A stretch of 11,131 bases of DNA, from contig JACDBE010000040.1 in assembly GCA_013695075.1 (NCBI GenBank), forward strand, positions 1 to 11,131, written 5' to 3'. The notes beneath the pieces are model-generated. The model was given only the letters and a program-made list of their open reading frames with translations. It was not told the origin of the DNA and ran no database searches. The DNA is from Acidimicrobiia bacterium. Lineage in GTDB: Bacteria; Actinomycetota; Acidimicrobiia; Spongiisociales; UBA5794. Every line of letters starts with the position of its first letter. The stretch's first letter is position 1. Both the position numbers and the translations under genes were made by a program. This document shows, piece after piece, positions 5,808 to 11,131 of the stretch.

Positions 5808-7081
5808 CCGACCGCGTCGACCGCATCGCCGCCATCGAGGCCGCCTGGGCCGACAACGCCCGCTGGGAGGGATTCACCCGGGAGCACAGTGCCGCCGATG
5901 TGGTCCGGTTGCAAGGCCCCACCGTGGTCGACGCCACGCTGGCCCGGCGCGGTGCCGACCGGTTGTGGTCCCTGCTGGGCGAGCGGGACTACGTCCATGC
6001 CCTGGGGGCGCTCAGCGGGGGTCAGGCGGTGCAGATGGCCAAGGCGGGGCTGGAGGCGATCTATCTGTCGGGGTGGCAGGTGGCCGGCGACGCCAACGCC
6101 GCCGGGCAGGTCTACCCCGACCAGTCGCTGTACCCGGCCAACAGCGGGCCGGCGCTGGTGCGCCGCATCAACAACGCCCTGCTGCGCGCCGACCAGATCG
6201 CCTGGGCCGAGGGCGACGACGACGCCGATCACCTGCTCCCCATCGTCGCCGACGCCGAGGCCGGCTTCGGCGGTGCCCTCAACGTGTTCGAGCTCACCCG
6301 GGACTACATCGCCGCCGGCGCCGCCGCCGTCCACCTCGAGGACCAGCTCGCCTCGGAGAAGAAGTGCGGGCATATGGGGGGCAAGGTGCTGGTGCCCACC
6401 GGCCAACACATCCGCACCCTCAAGGCAGCTCGGCTGGCCGCCGATGTCGCCGGGGTGGCCACGCTGGTCATCGCCAGGACCGACGCTCAGGGGGCCACCA
6501 TGATCACCAGCGACATCGACGAGGCCGACCAGCCCTTCGTCACCGGCGAGCGCACCGCCGAGGGGTTCTTCCAGGTGAGCAACGGGCTGGATGCCGCCAT
6601 CAGCCGCGGGCTGGCGTACGCCCCGTACGCCGACATGATCTGGTGCGAGACCGCCACCCCCGACCTCGACGAGGCGCGTACCTTCGCCGCCGCCATCCAC
6701 GAGCGCTTCCCCGGCAAGATGCTGGCATACAACTGCTCGCCGTCGTTCAACTGGAAGCGCCATCTCGACGACACCACCATCGCCACCTTCCAGAAGGAGC
6801 TTGGCACCCTGGGGTACCGGTTCCAGTTCATCACCCTGGCCGGGTTCCACGCCCTCAACGCCGCCATGTTCGAGCTGGCCACCGGATACGCCGCCTCGGG
6901 GATGGCGGCGTACGTGGCCCTGCAAGAGAACGAGTTCGCCATGGAGGCCAAGGGCTATACCGCCACCCGCCACCAGCGCGAGGTGGGCGCCGGCTACTTC
7001 GACGACGTCGCCACGGTCATATCGGGCGGCACCGCCTCCACCCTGGCCCTGGAAGGCTCCACCGAACGGGCCCAATTCTGA
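5804..7081 (+). CDS. aceA: Isocitrate lyase
   Basis: A 425-residue enzyme that cleaves isocitrate to glyoxylate and succinate, bypassing the decarboxylating steps of the TCA cycle so that cells can grow on acetate or fatty acids. It carries SGWQVAGDAN, the metal-site region IVADAEAGFGG, the signature EKKCGHMGGK with catalytic C188 (K186-K187-C188-G189-H190), the substrate loop NCSPSFNWKRHL and FITLAGFHALN. Length and motifs match the compact bacterial/actinobacterial type. AGGAG (5793-5797) lies six bases before ATG 5804, which overlaps the aceB stop by four bases. The order aceB-aceA gives the full shunt from one transcript. The last 65 bases are overlapped by a possible convergent gene on the other strand. 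Confidence 0.97.
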   Translation: MTDRVDRIAAIEAAWADNARWEGFTREHSAADVVRLQGPTVVDATLARRGADRLWSLLGERDYVHALGALSGGQAVQMAKAGLEAIYLSGWQVAGDANAAGQVYPDQSLYPANSGPALVRRINNALLRADQIAWAEGDDDADHLLPIVADAEAGFGGALNVFELTRDYIAAGAAAVHLEDQLASEKKCGHMGGKVLVPTGQHIRTLKAARLAADVAGVATLVIARTDAQGATMITSDIDEADQPFVTGERTAEGFFQVSNGLDAAISRGLAYAPYADMIWCETATPDLDEARTFAAAIHERFPGKMLAYNCSPSFNWKRHLDDTTIATFQKELGTLGYRFQFITLAGFHALNAAMFELATGYAASGMAAYVALQENEFAMEAKGYTATRHQREVGAGYFDDVATVISGGTASTLALEGSTERAQF

Positions 7082-7286
7082 AGGCGGTGGGGTCAGGTGG
7101 CGGTCGTCGCCAGATGGCGCTTACGGTGGCCCCTTCGGTAATGATCAGCGTGACGTAGAAGCCCCCGTCGGGCAGTTGGTCGTGCTCGCCAGTCACATAG
7201 CTGCGGTACTCGAGCACCCCGACGTCGCCCACCACCCGCCACCGCAGCCCCTCGCCCTGCGAAAGCGCCGGTCCGTCGACAGTCAC
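7017..7286 (-). CDS. Small hypothetical protein, convergent overlap with aceA
   Basis: The minus strand from GTG 7286 encodes up to 89 residues: MTVDGPALSQGEGLRWRVV, GDVGVLEYRSYVTGEHD, QLPDGGFYVTLIITEGATV, SAIWRRPPPDPTAF and then a less convincing tail. From 7280 to about 7085 codon use is strongly GC3-biased and the residues look like a small soluble alpha/beta protein; I do not recognise the family. The frame runs 65 bases into the 3' end of aceA before stopping, which is unusual, so the true C-terminus may have been lost or shifted. TATGAT (7304-7299) just upstream is a good -10 and would give a leader of only about six bases. No membrane segment or signal peptide is visible. Confidence 0.45.
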   Translation of the reverse strand: MTVDGPALSQGEGLRWRVVGDVGVLEYRSYVTGEHDQLPDGGFYVTLIITEGATVSAIWRRPPPDPTAFRIGPVRWSLPGPGWRRCRPI

Positions 7287-7298
7287 ACTTGGATCAGA

Positions 7299-7308
7299 AT
7301 CATAGGGT
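7299..7308. promoter_or_regulatory. Overlapping divergent -10 boxes
   Basis: On the minus strand TATGAT (7304-7299) fits a -10 for the small hypothetical gene at 7286. On the plus strand TAGGGT (7303-7308) fits TAnnnT and would start a transcript near 7315, entering the hairpin at 7323-7379 and the frameshifted membrane gene. The two boxes share two bases, so use of one should exclude the other. Neither has a convincing -35. Confidence 0.3.
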
Positions 7309-7322
7309 GATGTTGCCGGGGC

Positions 7323-7379
7323 GGTGAGCGCCGGGCGGCGACCCTGCCCTGGGTCGAAGCCCGCGTCCTGGCGCTCACC
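7323..7379 (+). promoter_or_regulatory. Long composite hairpin in 5' leader, immediately before a Shine-Dalgarno
   Basis: Three nested perfect arms form one 57-base structure. The outer arms are GGTGAGCGCC (7323-7332) with GGCGCTCACC (7370-7379). The middle arms are GGGC (7333-7336) with GCCC (7359-7362). The inner arms are CGACCC (7339-7344) with GGGTCG (7351-7356), closed by TGCCCT. Total pairing is 20 bp, with a 2x2 internal loop and a 7-base bulge on the 3' side. AGGAGG follows three bases later (7383-7388). No T-run follows, so it is not a classical terminator of aceA. It could be a cis-regulatory leader of the downstream gene or a symmetric protein-binding site between divergent promoters. 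Confidence 0.6.
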
Positions 7380-7387
7380 ACCAGGAG

Positions 7388-7902
7388 GTGGAAACGATCC
7401 CCGATCTGGTCGAGCGCATCCATGAGCTCGACGGGCGGCTGGGGCGCGGCGCACCGGGGGCGCCATCCCGGGCGACATCGCCAATCACTACCAGGGTCTC
7501 GACAGGCAAGCCCTTCAGGGTGCCCGGCGCCGCCTGGCCGAGGGTGCCCGTCGCATCGTCGACGCCGCCTCGTACCGGCTGACCCAGCTCAGTTTCGAGC
7601 GGCTGCGGGGGTCGCTGCCGTTGGTGGGGTTGGCTCTGGCCGTTGGGGTTGGTCTCTTCGCCGGGGCGGTGGCATACGACAAGGGCCTCCCCCCGGCGTC
7701 GCCGTTTGCGAACCCGGTGGCGGTGCTGTTCCCCGCCGACGAGGAGGGCGGTGCATGCCAGGGATGGGCAGTGGACGGAACCCGGGAGCTTCCCACGGTG
7801 CTGGTCCCCCATGGCCAGCCGTGCGGAGCGAGCGGTGAGGTCGTCGCCCGCCGCAGCCAGTGGCTGGTGGTACCCGCCGCCCCCCTACCCCAACAGCCCT
7901 GA
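7388..7902 (+). pseudogene. Hypothetical single-pass membrane protein with one frameshift
   Basis: The first frame reads ETIPDLVERIHELDGRLGRG. After a one-base loss near the GGGGG at about 7455-7460 the protein continues as GAIPGDIANHYQGLDRQ, ALQGARRRLAEGARRIVDA, ASYRLTQLSFERLRG. A hydrophobic segment (LPLVGLALAVGVGLFAGAVAY) and an outer tail with two cysteines (GGACQGW, HGQPCGASG) follow, ending at TGA 7902. The joined product is about 170 residues: a charged, probably helical N-terminal half, one membrane helix and a short Cys-containing domain. I do not recognise the family. The start is odd: GTG 7388 overlaps the perfect AGGAGG, and ACG 7394 lies exactly where an ATG would be expected. 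It could be decayed, mis-sequenced, or translated only from GTG 7621. It is convergent with ahcY, 31 bases away. Confidence 0.5.
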
Positions 7903-7933
7903 TCCACAGGTCGACACCGGGGACTGGTCATCC

Positions 7934-9436
7934 TCAGTAGCGGTAGTGGTCGGGCTTGTACGGGCCCTCGACGTCGACCCCGATGTACTCCGCCTGGGTC
8001 TTGGACAGCTCGGTCAGCTGCCCGCCCAGGGCCACGACGTGGATGCGGGCCACCTTCTCGTCAAGGATCTTGGGCAGCCGGTACACCGCCCGATCGTACG
8101 CCTCGTGCTTGGTGAACAGCTCCACCTGGGCGATGACCTGGTTGCTGAACGAATTCGACATCACGAACGAGGGGTGGCCGGTGGCGTTGCCCAGGTTCAT
8201 CAGCCGACCTTCGGACAGCACGATGATCGAATGCCCGTCGGGGAACACCCACTCGTCGACCTGCGGCTTGATGTTGTGCCGGCGGATGCCCGGATAGCGG
8301 GCCAGCCCGGCCACGTCGATCTCGTTGTCGAAGTGCCCCACGTTGGCCACGATGGCCTGGTGCTTCATCCGGGCCATGTGCTCGACGGAGATGATGTCCT
8401 TGTTGCCGGTGGCGGTGACGATGATGTCTGCCTGGTCGACGACGTCATCGAGCCGGGCCACCTGGTGGCCTTCGAGCAGCGCCTGCAGGGCGCAGATCGG
8501 ATCCACCTCGGTGACGATGACCCGTGCCCCTTGACCGGCCAACGCTTCAACCGACCCCTTGCCGGTGTCGCCGTACGCACACACCACGGCCACCTTGCCA
8601 CCGATGAGTACGTCGGTGGCACGGTTGAGACCGTCCAGGAGCGAATGGCGGATGCCGTACTTGTTGTCGAACTTGGACTTGGTGACCGAGTCGTTGACGT
8701 TGATCGCCGGGAATAGCAATTGCTCCTGCTCGGCCAACCGGTACAGCCGGTTTACCCCGGTGGTGGTCTCCTCGGTGACTCCCCGGATGCCCGCCGCCAC
8801 GATCGTCCAGCGCTGGGCATCGTCGGCCAGGGAGCGGCGCAGCGTGTCCAGGATGATCCGATACTCCTCAGGGGTGGTCTCGTCGTCCTCGTCTACGGTG
8901 GGCACGGCGCCTGACTTCTCGAACTCGACACCCTTGTGTACCAGCAGGGTGGCGTCGCCACCGTCGTCGAGGATCATGTTGGGCCCGACCACATCGCCGG
9001 CTGCGTCACGGAACTCGAACAGCCGCTCGGTGCACCACCAGTATTCGGCCAGCGACTCGCCCTTCCAGGCGAAGATGGGAACGCCGCCGGGGTTCTCCTC
9101 GGTGCCGTCCGCCCCCACCACCGCCGCCGCGGCGGCGTGGTCCTGAGTGGAGAAGATGTTGCACGACACCCAGCGCACCTCGGCACCGAGCGACACCAGG
9201 GTCTCGATGAGCACGGCCGTCTGCACGGTCATGTGCAGGGAGCCGGCGATGCGCGCCCCCCGCAACGGCTGGGCCTCGGCGTACTCGCGGCGCAACGTCA
9301 TCAGCCCCGGCATCTCATGCTCGGCCAACCGGATCTCCTTGCGCCCGAACTCGGCAAGCCGGAGGTCGGCGACGGCGAAATCGATCCCGTTGCGGGTCTG
9401 CAGCCGGTGGGCGGCGGATTGCTCAACGGTGGTCAT
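7934..9436 (-). CDS. ahcY: S-adenosylhomocysteine hydrolase
   Basis: A complete 500-residue cytosolic enzyme that reversibly splits SAH into adenosine and homocysteine, removing the product inhibitor of SAM methyltransferases. Landmarks are GSLHMTVQTAVLIETL, VRWVSCNIFSTQDHAAAA, the actinobacterial-type insertion VPTVDEDDETTPEEY, catalytic K253 and D257 in NDSVTKSKFDNKYG, NLGNATGHPSFVMSNSFSNQ, and the canonical C-terminus KPDHYRY, whose Lys and Tyr reach NAD in the neighbouring subunit. The NAD loop reads VVCAYGDTGKGS where the family normally has GYGDVGKG, so the first glycine is Ala287. The start is taken at ATG 9436, 11 bases after AAAGGAGG (9448-9455); a TTG at 9445 is only two bases after it. 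Expression is probably controlled by the SAH riboswitch directly upstream. Confidence 0.96.
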   Translation of the reverse strand: MTTVEQSAAHRLQTRNGIDFAVADLRLAEFGRKEIRLAEHEMPGLMTLRREYAEAQPLRGARIAGSLHMTVQTAVLIETLVSLGAEVRWVSCNIFSTQDHAAAAAVVGADGTEENPGGVPIFAWKGESLAEYWWCTERLFEFRDAAGDVVGPNMILDDGGDATLLVHKGVEFEKSGAVPTVDEDDETTPEEYRIILDTLRRSLADDAQRWTIVAAGIRGVTEETTTGVNRLYRLAEQEQLLFPAINVNDSVTKSKFDNKYGIRHSLLDGLNRATDVLIGGKVAVVCAYGDTGKGSVEALAGQGARVIVTEVDPICALQALLEGHQVARLDDVVDQADIIVTATGNKDIISVEHMARMKHQAIVANVGHFDNEIDVAGLARYPGIRRHNIKPQVDEWVFPDGHSIIVLSEGRLMNLGNATGHPSFVMSNSFSNQVIAQVELFTKHEAYDRAVYRLPKILDEKVARIHVVALGGQLTELSKTQAEYIGVDVEGPYKPDHYRY

Positions 9437-9437
9437 G

Positions 9438-9490
9438 TCGGCCAACGCCTCCTTTACGAAGGCGCCCTTGCTATTGAGCCCGTTGGCCGA
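9438..9490 (-). promoter_or_regulatory. Riboswitch expression platform: alternative helix around the ahcY ribosome site
   Basis: On the ahcY mRNA strand, TCGGCCAACG (9490-9481) is a perfect 10-base complement of CGTTGGCCGA (9447-9438), which ends two bases before the start codon. Its loop holds the Shine-Dalgarno AAAGGAGG (9455-9448). Six of these bases (9490-9485) are also needed for aptamer helix P1, so the two folds exclude each other. The pseudoknot strand GCGCC can also pair with the GGCG at the end of the Shine-Dalgarno region. This predicts that the site is hidden without SAH and open with SAH. Confidence 0.7.
9448..9455 (-). promoter_or_regulatory. ahcY ribosome binding site
   Basis: AAAGGAGG on the minus strand is a near-perfect Shine-Dalgarno match. 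It lies 11 bases from ATG 9436 and 2 bases from an in-frame TTG at 9445, which favours the ATG. It begins only a few bases after the 3' pseudoknot strand of the SAH aptamer. Confidence 0.75.
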
Positions 9491-9528
9491 GCGTGGCGGA
9501 CTTCCGTCCGTCGCAGCGCCCCTCGGCC
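9459..9528 (-). promoter_or_regulatory. SAH riboswitch aptamer
   Basis: The leader of ahcY reads GGCCGAGGGGCGCTGCGAC, then a hairpin, then CCACGCTCGGCC and, later, AAGGGCGCCTT. P1 is GGCCGAG (9528-9522) with CTCGGCC (9491-9485). P2 is CGGAC (9510-9506) with GTCCG (9501-9497), capped by the GNRA-type loop GGAA. The pseudoknot is GGGCGC (9521-9516) with GCGCCT (9465-9460), five Watson-Crick pairs plus one G-U. The GAG-x-GCGCTGC core, the CA-x-GCTCG return strand and the 3' GGCGC-type pseudoknot match the known SAH riboswitch class, which senses S-adenosylhomocysteine and usually precedes ahcY/metH genes. One normally conserved base differs (CACGCTCG instead of the CAGGCTCG I remember). Confidence 0.85.
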
Positions 9529-9549
9529 CGGGCGGCCGATGCCAACCGC

Positions 9550-9578
9550 AGGATGGTTGCCGACGCCGCCACTGTCAA
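9550..9578 (-). promoter_or_regulatory. ahcY promoter
   Basis: On the minus strand a consensus -35 TTGACA (9578-9573) is followed after exactly 17 bp by CATCCT (9555-9550), which keeps the A and final T of a -10. The expected transcript start, near 9543, precedes the riboswitch P1 by about 15 bases, as a riboswitch leader requires. The promoter lies just past the stop of the VWA gene, so ahcY can be transcribed independently of it. Confidence 0.6.
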
Positions 9579-9594
9579 CTCGCCGTGGGGGCGC

Positions 9595-10572
9595 TCATAG
9601 CATCCGGCTGAACCAGAGGAGGGAGCCGGCGGCGGCAAGCAGCACCAGCGCCAATCCGGCGCCGGCGAACCAGTCGGTGACCTCTCGTTGCTCCTGCTCC
9701 ACCGCCACCTGACTACCAACGGCGTCCAGGATCGATTGCAGTTCTTCTGCCGTGGCCGCGGTGAAGAACTCGCCGCCAGTGGTGGAGGCAACCTGCTCCA
9801 GCGCCCCCTCGTTGACGGGAACCGGGATGCCTTGGCCCTGGATGAACACCACCCCCTCGCCGGTGCCGAACGAGATGGTCGACACCGGGATGCCGGCGTC
9901 GGCCGCCTCGGCGGCGCCGTCGAGATCGGGGCGTCCCATGGTGGTCTCGCCGTCGGACAGCACGATGATGGCCTCGGCGGGATCGTCCTCGGCATCGCCA
10001 CCCTCCCCCTCGGGGCCGATGGCCGCCGACGGCCGGTGGGACACCGCCATCTCCACGGCGGCGTGGATGCCCTCACCGATGGCGGTGCCGTCACCGAGCG
10101 ACAGCCGATCGATGGCCCCGGTGGCGGCATCCCGGTCCGTGGTCGGCACCAGGATCCCCGCCGCCGACCCGGAGAAGGCGACCACCCCGATCTCCAGCTC
10201 TGGTGGGGCCAGCTCCACGAAGTTCCGGGCCGCCTCCCGCGCCGCCTCGATGCGGGTGGGCGAAACGTCGTCGGCCTCCATCGACCGCGACACGTCGACG
10301 GCGAGGATCACCGTTGCCCGGTCCCGGGGCACATCGACGGCCACCGCCGGTTTGGCCACCGCCAGCGCCAGGGCGACCACCCCTGCCAGGAGGACCGCCG
10401 CCGGCAGGTGCCGCCGCCACCCAGGGGTCTCCGGGGCCACCTTGTCGAGCAGCGCCAGGTTGGTGAACCGCACCGCGTACTGCTCCCGCCGTTGCAGCGC
10501 CGCCAGGTAGGCGATGGCGCCGGCGACAGGCAGCACCAGCAGCAGCAGCCGCCCCGGTTCGAGGAAGGTCAC
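9595..10572 (-). CDS. VWA-domain membrane protein, BatA-like
   Basis: A 325-residue protein starts at GTG 10572, fixed by a GTGA overlap with the stop of the upstream DUF58 gene. It has two N-terminal membrane helices (about residues 8-27 LLLLVLPVAGAIAYLAAL and 56-73 LPAAVLLAGVVALALAVA), then a von Willebrand factor A domain and a C-terminal helix (about 303-320 AGAGLALVLLAAAGSLLW). The metal-ion site is complete: DVSRS (D93, S95, S97), T163 in GDGTAIGEG and D207 in LSDGETT. This topology and the DUF58 neighbour match the BatA/'aerotolerance' family found in MoxR-DUF58-VWA clusters, thought to act with a MoxR AAA+ ATPase at the membrane; the exact substrate is unknown for the family. It ends 158 bases before the ahcY start. 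Confidence 0.9.
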   Translation of the reverse strand: MTFLEPGRLLLLVLPVAGAIAYLAALQRREQYAVRFTNLALLDKVAPETPGWRRHLPAAVLLAGVVALALAVAKPAVAVDVPRDRATVILAVDVSRSMEADDVSPTRIEAAREAARNFVELAPPELEIGVVAFSGSAAGILVPTTDRDAATGAIDRLSLGDGTAIGEGIHAAVEMAVSHRPSAAIGPEGEGGDAEDDPAEAIIVLSDGETTMGRPDLDGAAEAADAGIPVSTISFGTGEGVVFIQGQGIPVPVNEGALEQVASTTGGEFFTAATAEELQSILDAVGSQVAVEQEQREVTDWFAGAGLALVLLAAAGSLLWFSRML

Positions 10573-11131
10573 GGCTTCCTGCCCGTAGCCCGACCGGAAC
10601 GGCGCAGCACGATGTGGCGTACCAGGTCGGCCACCCAATCGCGCTCGGTGCTCAGCGACAGGTGGTGGGCACCGGTGGCCCGGATCGTGGCGGCGATGTC
10701 GGACCGCTGCCCAACGGCAGCTGCGGCGAAGTCGGCACGGAGCCTGGTGGATCGGGTGTCGACGAAACGGCGCCGCCCAGTCTCGGGATCGGTCATGGTG
10801 AGCATCCCCACGTCGGGTAGCTCCAGCTCACGGGGATCGGAGATGTCCACCGCTAGCGTGTCGTGCCGGTTGGCCAGGGCTCGCAGCGCCTGGTGCCACG
10901 GACCGTCGTCGATGAAGTCGGAGATCACCGCGGTGAAGCCTCGGTGCGCCGTTGCCCGGTCGGCGGCACGGATGGCGGCGGCCAGATCGCCCGGGCCGGT
11001 GTCACGACCCACCGCATCGAGTCGGGCCAGCAGCCCCATCAGATGGTGGCGACCCGACCGGGGTCGTACCCAGTGGGCGGTGGAGCCGGCAGCCACCAAC
11101 GCCGCCACCCGGTTGCCTCCCTTGGCCACCA
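10569..11131 (-). CDS. DUF58 domain protein, C-terminal part
   Basis: The open frame enters from the window's right edge and ends at 10569; about 187 C-terminal residues are visible and the start lies outside. Recognisable DUF58 features are NRVAALVAAGSTAHWVRP, SGRHHLMGLLARLD, the conserved TAVISDFIDD, LANRHDTLAVDISDP, RELELPDVGMLTMTDPETG and HHLSLSTERDW. DUF58 proteins are a degenerate VWA-like family encoded next to MoxR ATPases and membrane VWA proteins. Here the stop overlaps the GTG of the VWA gene (GTGA), so the two are coupled. A MoxR gene would be expected further upstream, outside the window; that is inference. Confidence 0.9.
   Translation of the reverse strand, partial: VAKGGNRVAALVAAGSTAHWVRPRSGRHHLMGLLARLDAVGRDTGPGDLAAAIRAADRATAHRGFTAVISDFIDDGPWHQALRALANRHDTLAVDISDPRELELPDVGMLTMTDPETGRRRFVDTRSTRLRADFAAAAVGQRSDIAATIRATGAHHLSLSTERDWVADLVRHIVLRRSGRATGRKP

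Noticed and set aside
5774..7075. Long minus-strand open frame opposite isocitrate lyase
   Set aside because: Antisense shadow of a fully supported enzyme; low-complexity composition and no domain.
7450..7465. Programmed -1 frameshift at the G5 run
   Set aside because: The zero-frame codons do not form an X-XXY-YYZ slippery heptamer and other one-base losses occur in the window, so a mutation or sequencing error is simpler.
1..11131. CRISPR array, insertion sequence or phage genes
   Set aside because: No regularly spaced repeats, transposase, integrase or terminal inverted repeats were seen on either strand.

Overview
The window is high-GC bacterial DNA with strong G/C preference at third codon positions. 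It has compact operons with ATGA and GTGA stop/start overlaps, GTG starts and at least one apparently leaderless gene. Together with actinobacterial-type malate synthase A, isocitrate lyase and S-adenosylhomocysteinase, this points to an actinobacterium. An Acidimicrobiia-like lineage is my guess; nothing in the window proves the class.

Layout. (1) Positions 1-244, minus strand: start of a secreted DUF3494 ice-binding-like protein, cut by the window edge. (2) Positions about 390-1870: decayed genes. These are a small piece of a D-Ala-D-Ala carboxypeptidase, a YihY/BrkB membrane protein lacking both ends, an unidentified coding-like scrap, and a small multi-pass membrane protein gene broken by four one-base losses. 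(3) Positions 1913-3653, plus strand: a promoter overlapping a perfect inverted repeat, then a two-gene unit of a 65-residue 'LDPGTGS' membrane peptide and a 475-residue protein with a kinase-like N-terminal half and a class I methyltransferase C-terminal half. (4) 3722-4126: msrB, probably leaderless. (5) 4203-7081: the complete glyoxylate shunt, aceB-aceA, overlapping by 4 bases. (6) 7017-7902: two unrecognised divergent genes flanking a 20-bp composite hairpin; the plus-strand one is frameshifted. (7) 7934-9578, minus strand: ahcY with its promoter and a well-formed S-adenosylhomocysteine (SAH) riboswitch. (8) 9595-11131, minus strand: a VWA-domain membrane protein (BatA-like) translationally coupled to an upstream DUF58 protein that runs off the window.

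The strongest regulatory observation is the ahcY leader. TTGACA lies 17 bp from a -10-like hexamer. An aptamer follows with P1, a GNRA-capped P2 and a GGCGC/GCGCC pseudoknot. A 10-bp alternative helix uses the 3' strand of P1 and the bases just before the ahcY start codon. This layout fits a translational ON switch, in which SAH accumulation exposes the ribosome binding site of the enzyme that degrades SAH. Functional links within the window are otherwise local: aceB and aceA act together on acetyl-CoA assimilation, and SAH hydrolase recycles the product of methyltransferases such as the one at 2226.
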